NCBI RefSeq assembly: GCF_910589235.1 | Contig: NC_060971.1 | Location: 2,384,826-2,448,825 of the forward strand | DNA length: 64,000 bases | Reading direction: 5' to 3' | DNA from: Vespa crabro | Lineage: Eukaryota; Arthropoda; Insecta; Hymenoptera; Vespidae | Shown here: piece after piece, positions 12,479 through 24,750 of the stretch | Layout: every line of letters begins with the position of its first letter | Position numbering within the stretch: the stretch's first letter is position 1 | Position numbers and translations under genes: made by a program | The notes under the pieces: model-generated | Databases searched by the model: none | Told to the model about the DNA's origin: nothing | What the model saw: only the letters and a program-made list of their open reading frames with translations

Positions 12479-15400
12479 TATATTATATAATATATATATA
12501 TATATCTTATATCGATATCTATTTTTAGATAGATCCTATCTTCTGCAATTCTATATGATCGAATATATATTTCTATATATCTATATATATCTATATATTT
12601 GATCATATATAATTAATTGATTATCGAATTGGCAATACTTACGAGAGAACCTAAAGCAGAATGTTCCCGATTTTCTGGAAGAAGATAGAGATCAAAGAGG
12701 ATCCAGACTCCTCTCCAGACAAATACGACCAGTGTACCGACGACACCAACACTAAACGCACAATCAAGTAAGTACAACGACCAGCCCCTCGTATTCTGTA
12801 ACCACACAAATACATATTATATAGAAATTATCACATTGTTATGTAATATATTTAATTGCTATATCTGTTATATAAGATATTTAATTATTATTTATATATT
12901 TATATATATATATATACACGCTTAATTATTAAAATATTTAAAATATATAATACGTAATATATAATACGTAAAATATATAATATATAAAAATATATAATAC
13001 AGAAATTAATAGGTGAATTTCAGCTAATAGATACTTGCAAAAAAAGAAAGGTACCATTCCTTTTTTTATGTAAAATTATTAACAATTAATATTATTAATA
13101 GACGCAAATAGTATGAAAAAGAGGAATAAAGATTACTATGACGTAAGATGTAATTATTAATGAATACATACGATAATTGAAATAAATTGAAATTTGTTAA
13201 TGAGACGTACGATAAGCTCGTCTTAAAGATAAAATGCTAATGATTTTTTTTTTCTGTTTTTTTTTCTTTTTAATTTTTTGTTAACTCCGGCTGCTATTTA
13301 TTGGATCAGTATTTCAAAAATTATTAATCAATATTTCTAATAAATAATTATTATTTGATACAAGTGGTCAGTATTATACCGATTAATAGAAAAACTATTA
13401 GTATTTTAATTAAAATATTTCTATAAATATAATAATTCTTTCGAAACTTTCACGTAATTATATTTCTATTTGACGCTTAATAATATTTATATTTATTATT
13501 TGTTTAACTTAATAAAATATCGATTAAATCAATAGAAACGCTTTTAAAAGGTGAAAATAAATGGATATGTTAGAGGAACAACACCCTGATTTGAGCAATC
13601 ATTTTTCTTTTTCTTCTTTTTTCTATTTTTTTTTTTTTTTACTTTATCGTCGTTTTTGAAAGATAAATTCATTTGAAATTATGCACACGCTATAGGAGGA
13701 AGACAAGCTATATAAATTTGGGATTCGACGATAAAAAAAAATTATTGCAATAAATGGGAAGAAAGAGAAAAGAAAAGAAAAGAAAAGAAAAAAAAAAGAA
13801 AAGAAAAGAAAAGAAAAGAGAAAAAAAAGAAGAAGCAGAAATAAAAGATCATTTTTGAACAGATAATTCTGAATAGCTAAGCAAAGAAATACCTTTGCCG
13901 CTAGAAGTTCGTGAATTGTCTTGGGCTTCTTATATGGTGGGTCGCCATGAAAACCATTCGAATCAAGCGGCAGAAGGTCGAAGCGGAGAAAACTGAAAAA
14001 AAAAGAAAAAAAGCAAATCTTCGTAAGGAGATTTCTAAAAAGAGATTTCTGACACGTGCTGCTCAAATCAGTTTGCGCCCGATCGATAAAGAGAATATCG
14101 ATAATGTTACTATAGAGAAGAAAAAGAAGAAGAAGAAGAAGAAGAAGAAGAAAATTATAGATAGAAACGAAAATTTGCTAAAGCTTACATTTGACAAAAC
14201 GAACTTGAAATTTTCTTCGAGAGATTTCGAATAACGAAGCTATTGATTGGGCTACGTTAGAGAAAGAAGATGGAAGAATATATCGATCATTATCGTCCCT
14301 TTCAATTCAAATCATTGATCATTGTTGAACAATCGTCTCGTACGATTAAAAAAAAAACGATATATACTAATCGGACTTGTATATATCTATATACGTATAT
14401 ATGTGTATGTAAAATAATAATTTAATTATTGTATTATATAAGATAATTAGAATTCTCTTGGAAATCAAGTAGAAGGAAGATAATTGTATTCGATAGGATG
14501 TTCGAGACGTTGGAACAATAATTTCGTAAACGTCGACTGTAACTCTCGATGAAACTTAACTGACGTTGATCTCCAATTTAGCCATTAGCCAAATTGAATC
14601 GACTCCTATCTTGAAAAGAGTGAAATACTACTTGCCCGTAAAAAAAATCCCCGTTTCTCGGAGAACCACCATCTGATCTTTCATTTCTGATTCTCTTTTG
14701 ATAGACAAATTTACTTTCTTTTTTCGTTTCTTAGTACAGAGGGATGGGGGGAGAGGGAAAAGATGGGAGGGGCGAAGGAAGGGAAGAAAGAGGAGAAGGA
14801 GAAACAAAGGAAAAAAGAAAAATGATGTTCGCGTACGGATTTAACAATTTTCAAAACGATCGTATTTTGATGTTAGATGCGAATGGATGAATGAACGATC
14901 GTAACTTATTAAATCCTTCCTATCGATGATAAAAGAAATTTATACGAGTAGATAGCGTAAATGCATTTACTTATGCTTGAACGTTATGCCTCTGCCTGTA
15001 TGGATCATACAAGCGCAATACTGATCATGATCGGGGGAGATAGCCGGAAACTGTGCTTATGCGTGAACGATGTGGAACCTCAAGCGCTCGTAGGATATGC
15101 AAAAATTCAGCGTTCGCGATCATTTTTACGATAGTCGAAGAATTTTCTATAATTTTCATTGGGCACCATTAAAGCTATCCCAATGTATTACTTTAAATCA
15201 AAACATGATATTTTTTCATCACGTCGATATTTGCAATACGTTTGATTAATAATAAATGTAATATTATTTATCGATTGAAAGCTGATAAATAATATGACAT
15301 TGTTTCGACTTGATCAATAATTTTATAGAGAAATAGATAGGGAAAGAGAGAGAGAGAGAGAGAGAAAATAAATGAATATAAGATCATTATGAATGATCGT

Positions 15401-17065
15401 ATAAAGAATATTATGATGAAAAGGATATCTGAGTAAAAAATATCCGATAAATATTCATTAGAACTTTTTTTTTTTAGATTTCCCTTGCGCGTCATCGAAT
15501 AACCAAAAGTCCGCTCGTTGAACTTTTAAAAAGTAATTGCTCATTGACAATGTTCATTGAACAAACGGACTGTTTATAAGATTGATAGCATGAAAGGGAT
15601 ATAATATGATTCGTATGCACTTTATTATACGAATTAAGATGATAATTTGTTTAATCATTGCGATTAAATAGAGAACAATATATGCCTATGTAACAATATA
15701 AGTATACGTAACTTATTTCATTTTATCACTTAGATAAAGCTTCGACGTCTTTGTAATTTATTAAGATCATTGAGAAAAAATTAATTAGCGTTAATATAAT
15801 AATAATCCTCGATTCGTGGTATAACTGTCAATTTCAGCTGAAAGTATTTTGTTATATTCTTATCGGCACGTGTCACGTTGTACCGCGTTAAGTAAATCGC
15901 CCCTTGACGGGAGAGGGGCTCGGTTTAATTTCATCCGCTTTATTTTTTATTCGAAGATCGAACGTCAATCTAAAGTTTAAAGAATGATCGATCGACGATC
16001 AATCTTCAAACAACAGCTTAACTCTAAGTATAATATATTTATGCTTTCGTAAATCGAAAACAAAATAAAATGAAGGCATTGAAGGAAAAAAAATGTCGAG
16101 GGAAAAAAATTAACAAATGAAAAAGTCCGTCGGACAAAAAGAAAGTTGCGACAGTCATGTATGGAATTAATAATTCGTTTGTAAGATATTTTCAATGTAT
16201 ATTCTCGCGAGACATTGTTCTTTCGATTTTGCATTAATACAGCAATAAACGAAGCGCAATATCTTTAAAATAACATACAATATATTCCAATCTTAATGGA
16301 TTTAAATAATAAAAATTGTATGAACATTAACGTCGCGATAAAATTGCAAAGAAATATTTATTCGGAGGCCGCAGGGCAACGGAAAAAAAAATCGTTTTGA
16401 AAGACGCTGTACTATATACTATTATAAAGGAAAAAAAAAAACAAGGAATAATAATAATAAAGAAGGAAACTTACGTTTACGCGAAACATAGTCTGCACTT
16501 CGAAGTATCCGGGACAGGAATCGAGGCTAAGGGAGAAGGGCGGCGCGGAAACATTTCTGATAGCACGCATAATCGCTAGGGCTAGAAGACTGACCGCAGT
16601 GGTTGCGAAGACGGTGCTAGGTATCAGTTCGGTATAAAAATCAAGGGCTTCCCAGGCGCCACGCCATGCATTCACACAACAAAAGCCAAAAACAGCTGTG
16701 TAAAATCTTGATCCCGCGTAATAGGACAATCTATGCTTGTCCGGATGTAAAAGATCATTTAGACGATGTTGGGTAATGCTAAAGACGAAAAGTCCGGTAA
16801 ATCCTATTGTTACCGAGACAAAACTACTAAATACTGGATCGTCTTTATAGAGATAAGCGTCGCTTAGACCCCATGTACCTCTCCAATAACCAACCACAGC
16901 TGGTGCAGCTACTATCGCCGAAAATATTGTATCCAAGATCGTTAGGATCATATAATGAAGCCGACTCGATGATTGACTGTCCAATCCTCCCGTCATACCA
17001 ACACCAGTACGTAATTCGACCATCCTCATCCAATCTTGATCGAGTCTAGTCGCGCTGTTTGTCAT
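10612..17065 (-). CDS. fusl: Fuseless-like multipass membrane protein
   Basis: Coding exons on the minus strand: 17065-16475, 13992-13893, 12795-12643, 11448-11098 and 10776-10612 (TAA at 10612-10614), giving about 453 aa. The protein has about eight hydrophobic segments and four W-R-G motifs (Y-W-R-G-T-W near residue 60, A-W-R-G-A-W near 134, then V-W-R-G-V-W and V-W-R-G-I-W in the third and fourth membrane exons), a layout I associate with Drosophila Fuseless, an eight-pass presynaptic protein needed for calcium-channel clustering and neurotransmission. A soluble proline/lysine linker (13992-13893) separates the two halves, and the tail (10776-10612) is hydrophilic. One inconsistency: exon 17065-16475 ends in phase 0, but exon 13992-13893 needs two carried-over bases, so a short exon of 3n+2 nt or another splice choice is missing from this model. 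ATG 17065 begins a clean N-terminus ahead of the first helix. Confidence 0.85.
11449..12642 (-). other. Intron of the fuseless-like gene with (ATT)n and (TA)n arrays
   Basis: A 1.2-kb intron between exons 12795-12643 and 11448-11098 (donor GTAAGT at 12642 downward; acceptor TAG at 11449-11451). It holds a long (ATT)n array (about 12200-12281) running straight into a (TA)n array (to about 12344), plus a second (TA)n at 12438-12474. No further exon is seen. Confidence 0.8.
12200..12344. repeat. (ATT)n/(TA)n compound microsatellite
   Basis: About 27 ATT units followed by an interrupted (TA)n block, inside an intron of the fuseless-like gene. It is the longest trinucleotide array in the window and likely to vary in length between individuals. 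Confidence 0.95.
13993..16474 (-). other. Large intron of the fuseless-like gene; expected to hide a small exon
   Basis: About 2.5 kb between donor GTAAGT (16474 downward) and acceptor CAG (13993-13995). Frame arithmetic across this intron fails by two bases. A 41-nt segment at 14672-14632 would restore the frame with no stop and has AG/GT borders, but its acceptor lacks a pyrimidine tract, so I do not call it. The rest is purine-rich simple sequence (14730-14820, 15340-15370) and AT-rich filler. Confidence 0.5.
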
Positions 17066-18574
17066 CGTGCATGATTTGTTCTTTTACTCTCTCGATCTGT
17101 CGCTAAACAACGAGGAGAATCCTCTTTCTCGTGATTACATCCAATCGACGATAGCTCATTATTCGTCGAAATGATCAATTCTTCTTTATTAAACCAATCA
17201 TTCGTTAAAATTGTCCATTTGAGATTATCACGTTTATCTCTGTCTCCTCTGTTTCCTCTATTTCCTTTTTCTTCCACCGTTTTCCTTTTCCTCTATACAA
17301 TCGACGATACGAAAATCATTTCAATCGTTTTTCCGAATAGATCTTGCCGTGATTGTACGCCAATGTATCACGCGATTCTCATCGATAATAATATAAACGT
17401 TTCTTGTGTCGTGTCCTCTAAACATTTTCACTCTATATCACCGTCTAATAAAGATCACTTTCTTCAATACCTCTGACACATCTAATTTTTCTCTTGCATC
17501 CCTTATAACCCCTTTATAAACCCTTTCTTCTACAAATCCTACGAGAATTTGTAGAAAATCTTGAAAGGGAATTTGCGAATTATTAGATTTGGATCGTCGT
17601 CTTTAAAAGTTGGGTGGGTGATGGTGAGTGAGCAAAGGGGGAGGGAGGAGGAGTGAGGTAGAGATAGAGAGAGAGAAAGAGAGAGAGAGAGAAAGAGGAA
17701 AAAAAGAAAATTTTACGAACGTTTGCAAATAAACCAACTTCGAAGCCGAGTACTTAAGTGTACAAGAGAAATTATGGTAGCACCAAAGATTATGATGACG
17801 ATCGACCGATCGACAGGTCGGATAGCGGGTGAGTACTGACTTCTGTTTAGCCACCGCTATCTTTTATCAACCGTCGAGTACCAACACTCTCACATTATCG
17901 TAAATGACACTCTCGTGTGGACTACGACACGGAGAATAGTATAGTCCTCTCCTCTCCATCAACTTTACCGTCGAGGCACACCGACACCCCCCCACTCGTG
18001 TATCTGTTATGATCGTTCCATCTACGATACACTATCAAGAATTAGATCATTGTATGGATACGGCTGTTCCCAAAACGATGATGTTCAATGTTTTCGATCT
18101 TAGTTCAAAGAACGCAATTGCGTTTTCGCACTTAAGAACATTCGATATAGCATTCTAACAACTAGCCTGTATATACGTTTCTAACATGCATCATTGTATG
18201 AAGAGTTGCATATCATACGGGGCAGACACGTATAAAAAAAGAAATGTATATATATATATATGCCACATCTTTTTTCATAAGTATATTCCTTTTGTTAATA
18301 TAATGTATTATATATATAATATAATATATATAATATAATATAAAATGTAATAATAACTTAATATATATTATATAAATATATATATTGTGGAATATATTAT
18401 TATATTTATTATATGTATATAAAATATAATATATTATGTAAGACCGTTTTCCTTATCGTATATGTTATATGTTTATTTTATATTTACAACTTATCTATTT
18501 GCAAGTTATTTAAAATGTGTATGACGAATGTGTATACTTATAGTTTATATAATTACGAAATACTTCTATCATAA

Positions 18575-18579
<5 letters not shown>

Positions 18580-18627
<48 letters not shown>
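18580..18627. repeat. (TA)n microsatellite
   Basis: About 24 uninterrupted TA units in intergenic DNA. Comparable arrays lie at 35132-35186, 39687-39723, 39831-39879, 41081-41145 and 42892-42942. Confidence 0.95.
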
Positions 18628-18629
<2 letters not shown>

Positions 18630-19799
18630 CAAAGTACGAATATAAAAGTTTCATATATCCAATTATAGTTTGCGAAAATATATGTATAAAAATGATTTGG
18701 CGTATATATTATGTAAATATATAGGGTGTCCGAGAATAAGTAGGAAATATTTTAGGAATGATTTCAGCATATTTAAATAATAAAAAAAAAGTATATTTTA
18801 TTTGTTTCGAATATTTTCTTTTTACTTTGTTTTCGAATTATAGTGAATTTGTAAGCGCAATAATTTTTTCTTTTTTTTGTTTAAATAAATAAAATTGAAT
18901 CAAATGAGAAAGAAATATGAAAGCAATATTTGAAGATATATGAAAAGAATGAGATGATCATTGATAGTTCGCAGACTTGTATTGATATGTGAGATGGTCA
19001 TTTCTTTGAAAATTTTTTATGAAAATAAGAGAATAACAGATTAGAGTTCTATTGAAAATTAAATATAATAATATAATTTAAGAAGAAAATCAAGTAAGAT
19101 ATATGTATGTTTATATCAACTTGTCTTTTTATTGTTTTAAATTGCTAAAAGCCATTCCTAAAATATTTCTCTCTTATCCTATGACAATTTAATTTGTTAT
19201 ATACAACGTGAATTGAATTTATCGTATTATTTAGGATAAAGGTTTTTTTTTTTTTTCTAAATCGAAATACGAACAAAATCAAAGAGAGAGAGAAAGAGAG
19301 GTAGAGAGAGACAGAGACAGAGAGAAAGAGTGAGAGGGGGAGGGGGTCAATAGAGGGAATGGAAAAATTTGAAAAATCAAGTGGCCAACTTGACGAAACC
19401 ATGCTTGAGCCACCTTGAAGCTTCATCTTTTTTAACTAGAATTTCCTGTCGAACAAATTCCACGGGCTTTTGTCACGTCGAAGTTATCGCTAATCGTCAA
19501 GGCTTTTTGTCTGCCAATCAAGCTTCGATTACCACAATCTTCTCACCTTGGCTCGTCACTTTTTGACAAGCCGGCATGGTATGTCATTTTAGGCTGGACA
19601 TATGACACCCAACTGACAAAATTTAATTGAAGCCATAACTGTTGGTTGAATAATAACAACAACGGCTTTGACTTCAATAAAATACTTAGCCTTTCATATA
19701 GTTAATTGGCAATTGTTTATCTATTATTTTTTAAAAGGACAAAATAATTTGCCCCTTAATCTTTCGTGAGATTGTCGCGCGAGTATGAAAGAGAAAGAA

Positions 19800-19906
19800 G
19801 AAAAAAGAAAAAAAGAAAAGAAAAAGAAAAAAGAAAGGAAAAAGAACGAAAAGAAAAGAAAAAAGAAAGGAAAAAGAACGAAAAGAAAAGAAAAAAGAAG
19901 AAGAAA
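19800..19906. repeat. Purine-rich tandem repeat
   Basis: Almost pure A/G on this strand. A unit of about 37 bp containing GAAAGGAAAAAGAACG occurs at least twice in a row, so this is a short minisatellite rather than simple poly-purine. No coding potential. Confidence 0.7.
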
Positions 19907-22900
19907 ATACTTATTTACTCGTCGTTAATCATTTAGAACAGAGAAATATTTTGATCCGATGGTTTATTCAAACGTTAGTTCTAATATTTAATATACACTG
20001 GCATATAACTTTATTGCACATTATTCAATTTGTCTTAATCTAGACTCGAGAAGAAACGAAAGTGTGTCATGACAAACGTTCGTGAAATCACGTCTCTCGT
20101 AGGATGTACATACTTTTGTGATACATTACACCTATATTATGTATAATATGTATATGATTTGTTCGATTGAACGATGTTTCTCTGAGAGATACCAAAAAAA
20201 GAAAAAAAAAAAAATATATGATTTACACTACAATTTTGATACAAGAAGAAAAAGAATCATGGTATCCATTAGAGAGAGAGAGAGAGAGAGAGAGAAAAAA
20301 AAGATTATATATCGATTTTCATTTTTATAACTCAGTAAAGATTATCAGCATAAAGACTGAAAAAAATGACGTTTACACGTACACTTCGTAATTGATTAAG
20401 AACGTGATTCAAAATTTTTCTTGATAAACTTTTTTTTTCCTTTTATATATAATTTCAATTAATTGCGAAATATTTGCTTTTACATCTATATATGGATACA
20501 TTCTGTATAAAGGAAACAGATCTGCACATCATACTCTTTAGAAATACGCAACTTCATCGCGTTCGTCATAACAAAACTTAACATAATCAATTAAATCTAC
20601 AAAAGTGCAAACAAAGTAGTGAACGGTCAATAAAGTCTTTTTTCCAAGAAAAATTACGCGTTCATCGTCAATTATCGCGGTACTTTGTATTTTTTTTCGA
20701 AAATACCATCCCTCTCAATCTTATCACTCAGTTATTTATATTGTTTATATTGTTTATATTGCTGTCGTATCATCTTACAAGAACGGAATTTCCATTCATA
20801 TCGAGAAATGATTATTACGCAAGTCTATAGGGGGGGTAGAAAAAAAAGAAAAAAGAAGAAATGAGGAAACAAGAAAAGGGGGAAAAAAGGAAATTAAAAA
20901 AAAAAAAAAAGAACCGGGAAAAAATCTTTTAGATTACAACATTTTTTATAAAGTAATCCAAGTATCAGCCAATGATTCATTTTAGTTTTATAAATATATC
21001 ATATCGTATATGATTTAATAATTCGTAAAAGTTTTATAAATATATAAGATTTCATTCTGATTAAAAGATTTAATGCGCGTGATAATGCATTACATAATAT
21101 CTATGTTACTTTCCTTATTGATTGATACATATATGCTAATTTTTTGTACTCACTCGTTTGAATGAAGTTGGAAATAGAAAGAGACGATTATAGCTGTCGA
21201 TATTTATATAAAACGGCGGGTGCTAATAAGTTTCATATACATCGAAGCCCTTACAAGACGCTTATAAATAATGTCGTTAAATATGCATTTATTCTGTAAC
21301 ATAAAACAAAAACAAAAAAAAAATGAAAAAGGAAAATAATCTTGTGTTTATTTATATTTCAAGATAGATGACTTAAATTTATTATAATATTAATCAAAAT
21401 TATTTAAATTTGTTATAATATTAATCAAAAGCACTGTAATAATTAATAACAAACGCGATTATTTTTATTCCACTGAGTTAAATAAAATAATTTTTTTTTT
21501 CTGTTTTGTTCAATACTTTTTCAGTATAACGATTATTAAATTTTCATATTTTTTTGTGCTAAAATATATACATATATATATATATATATACATCATATTT
21601 TATTGTCTCATCACTAAATCATTTTGAAAAGTATCATTTCCTTGACTAATATACTGCAATGTTCTAACAGATAATAAAACTTTTATATAACTTATTCCTA
21701 TCTTTTATTCTCAAGTATATACATATATATATGTGGGTACATACGCGTACACACAATATATATTGCACTTGATTATTATATGACTGTATTATAATATAAC
21801 GTTATTATGCATACATGTTTTCAATTACAAGAATATTATAGAGAAAAATAAAAGATATCAATTTTCTATATGAAAATGATTATAATAATAAATTTATCAT
21901 AATCTATCTATATTGCATATATATGCAAATATTCGTCGAGTATGATAAAACTATACTTCCAATGTATTATGCAGACTATTCCAAATACGAAAATATAAAT
22001 GATTGTATATATTTAGCATAGTATTTGATTTAACAAATTACTCTTTTTTATCTTGTCATTCACATAGTCGTAAAAGTGATATTTCGTCACCGCAAAGATC
22101 GTGTGAAACAGTATATTGAATATGAAATCGTTGATTTGTATTCAAATTGATTGTTAAAATAAAAGTTATTCGATAATACAAAATTAATATACATATTTAT
22201 CAGAATATTTTTATGTGTTTTGTGAGTAACTATTTTTAAAACAAAATTTCTTTGTCTTTTTTTTTTTCTTTTTTACTTTTTCTTATTAAATTTATTTATT
22301 TTATTATCTTTAAGTAAAATAAAAAAAATTTGCATGAATAAAACGAATAGAATAGAACTTTGTTAAACCTAATAACTTGTAATTTTCATTTTTACATCTT
22401 ATTATAAAAATCCAGTAGCTCCCATATTCCTCTCCAAAAATCAATTATCGACGCTTCAAGTGTAATTGTGCAAATCGTTACATCGATTAAAGTCAAAGTG
22501 TCATTCGTGTTAAAAATGTGTAACTTTGAAAAAAAAAAAAAGGAAGAAATATATTATCTTTTAAATCAGCTAAATTTACATTCTAATGATATATTTTTTA
22601 CATTTTAAATAGATTAACATTAAAACTGTTAAACCCGTCAAAATAACGGATCTTATGAATTATTAGAGTAATATTAATTGAAAACTGTTTTTTTCTTTAC
22701 TTATTATTATAAAATTAAATAAAATGAAAATATGTAATAACGATAGAATGAAGTATTTCCTTTTATTTTTTCTTATTTTTTTTTTAAGTATCCATCACAT
22801 TGACAAGTTTGTTAAAGATATATCGATAGTGATTGTTAAAAATAGATAGATAATTATATTTTACTTCGAATTTTTCATTTTTTAAATGATTGTTTGAATC

Positions 22901-24036
22901 ATCGTTTAGTATCACTTCGTTATGTCATTGCTACTTATGATACCATTCAAGTATTTCTTTTTATTATCTTCATCCATTGTTTTAAAATTCATTGACGCCA
23001 TATTTATCAATCTTCTCTGATAATTTTGAAGCTAAAGAATTCCCAGACGTAAATTTTTCATCATTACGATTATCCGTAAATTCACTCTATTTCGATGTAT
23101 GCTCAATATCAAAATTATTCAATGACATATTCTAATTTTTTTCCCCTATTCATTACTATATTTTAAAGAAACGCAATGTCTTACGAGATATCTTTTCTCA
23201 TACTGACTCGAAAAATATAATGTACTCAAAAATTATGTAATATTTTATTATCACTTTTTCTTATAATCTCTACTTCGTATCAATAAATATCGTCATTTCA
23301 AAAGTAAGGATTATTTCTTTTTCCATTTCTATATATACAATTGCCTGAAAAAAAAAAGAGAAAAATGATAATTTGTAAAACTAAAGGTATCACATTTATT
23401 ATTTGACAAATTACAAATATTTTAAGAGGTGCAATTTTTATTGATAGTAAAAGAGATAATAAAATTATTCAGTTTAAAATTATTATATATATACATATAT
23501 ATTGATTATATGTATATATATATATATATATTGTAATTTTTATAATTATAAATGATTAATAAATATATAACATATAATAAGAAATAAATAATAGATAGAT
23601 ATAATAGTTATCATTTTTTAATTATTGATAACTTACAATGTCTCGCTATATTAATTTTATCTGGTAAGTGTAATAATTATATTTATCATTTATTTCTATT
23701 ATTTTTATAGATATATCGCGAACATAAGCATAATACAATAACTTCCGTATAGCGATAAAATTTTATCTAATGATAAATCATTAATCTAGAAAATATTTTA
23801 AATGAAATCTTTCAAATGATTCCTACATATTATAAATAATATTTAAATTTTCATATTTCTTTTGTTTAAATATAATAAATTGAAAACATATTACATATTA
23901 TTTATCTTTCATCATTGATCAAAAATTTAGATTTTTGTTATACTTTAATTTTAAATTAATATTAAAAATGACATCGAACCAGAACTATACGATATCAAGA
24001 TCATTCTGTTTTTTATTATCTTTGTATTGGAATGAC

Positions 24037-24050
24037 GCGCCATCTGGTGT
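24037..24050 (-). promoter_or_regulatory. CTCF-like site
   Basis: The minus strand reads ACACCAGATGGCGC, matching 13 of 14 positions of the vertebrate CTCF core CCASYAGRKGGCRS. It stands about 700 bp upstream of the CASD1-like start in low-complexity AT-rich DNA, where such a match is unlikely to be background. Weaker relatives with CGCCATCT are at 2943-2950 (11/14) and 30533-30540 (9/14). Insects do have CTCF, but binding here is an inference. Confidence 0.4.
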
Positions 24051-24750
24051 ATAAAAAAATAAATATACTTTTATAAATGGATGCCATATTATTTTGATTT
24101 GACTTAAAAATATTACTATCTAAAGATTTAATAAATTTTTTTAATTAAAATCCACTTTCTTTAATGGAAATCCTCATATTGCTCGTTATTACGCAAATGT
24201 ACGCAAATGCAATAGCCAATCGTATTTTGCTAAAAAAAAAAAAAAAAAAAAAAAAAAAAGAAAAGGAAAAGAGAGGCAATGATATACCATTGTCTTTTGC
24301 TTCTTTTTTTTCTAGAGTTTTATAATTCTACATTTAGTTATAGGTTCAATAGATTTTATATATATATTAATTTTTTTGTCGATGAAACTAACATAATACA
24401 GTGTGAATGAAGCTTAAAGAAACTAAGCGCGACAGCAGACAATACGAAAAAAAAATCTAGTCAGTAGTACTATGACGTGATGACATTTGAAAGTTTGGTT
24501 GATCATTAAATTGTCATTGAACACCGTTGATCGTTGAATAATATTCATATTATTTCAATTTTAAATTGCTTTTGATTGTATCAAACTAATTCACGTCCTA
24601 ATGCATTATACTTGACTCATAAAACGACATTGATAATGACAGTAACAATCGTCATTATGTATTAATATTATTAAATTCAATGCTATGTTTAAATTAATGC
24701 TTTTTTTATAATCATACAATGCATCCAAGTGATTAAGAAAAAAATTATAC

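Larger units (their letters stand above)
17066..24750. other. Gene-poor spacer between the divergent fuseless-like and CASD1-like genes
   Basis: About 7.7 kb. The left 900 bp (17066-18000) is less AT-rich and probably carries the 5' UTR and promoter of the fuseless-like gene. The rest has (TA)n arrays (18580-18627 and shorter ones near 21570 and 23500), GA-rich tracts (19260-19345, 19790-19910), poly-A (24232-24258) and no convincing exon. A stretch at 19370-19580 is less AT-rich, but its frames match nothing I know. A CTCF-like site lies at 24037-24050. Confidence 0.65.

Noticed and set aside
14632..14672. 41-nt candidate exon that would repair the fuseless-like frame
   Set aside because: The acceptor has a purine-rich upstream sequence instead of a pyrimidine tract; phase agreement alone is weak evidence.
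19369..19566. 65-codon plus-strand frame in a less AT-rich stretch
   Set aside because: No family resemblance, no start context or splice structure, and the opposite strand is equally open in parts.
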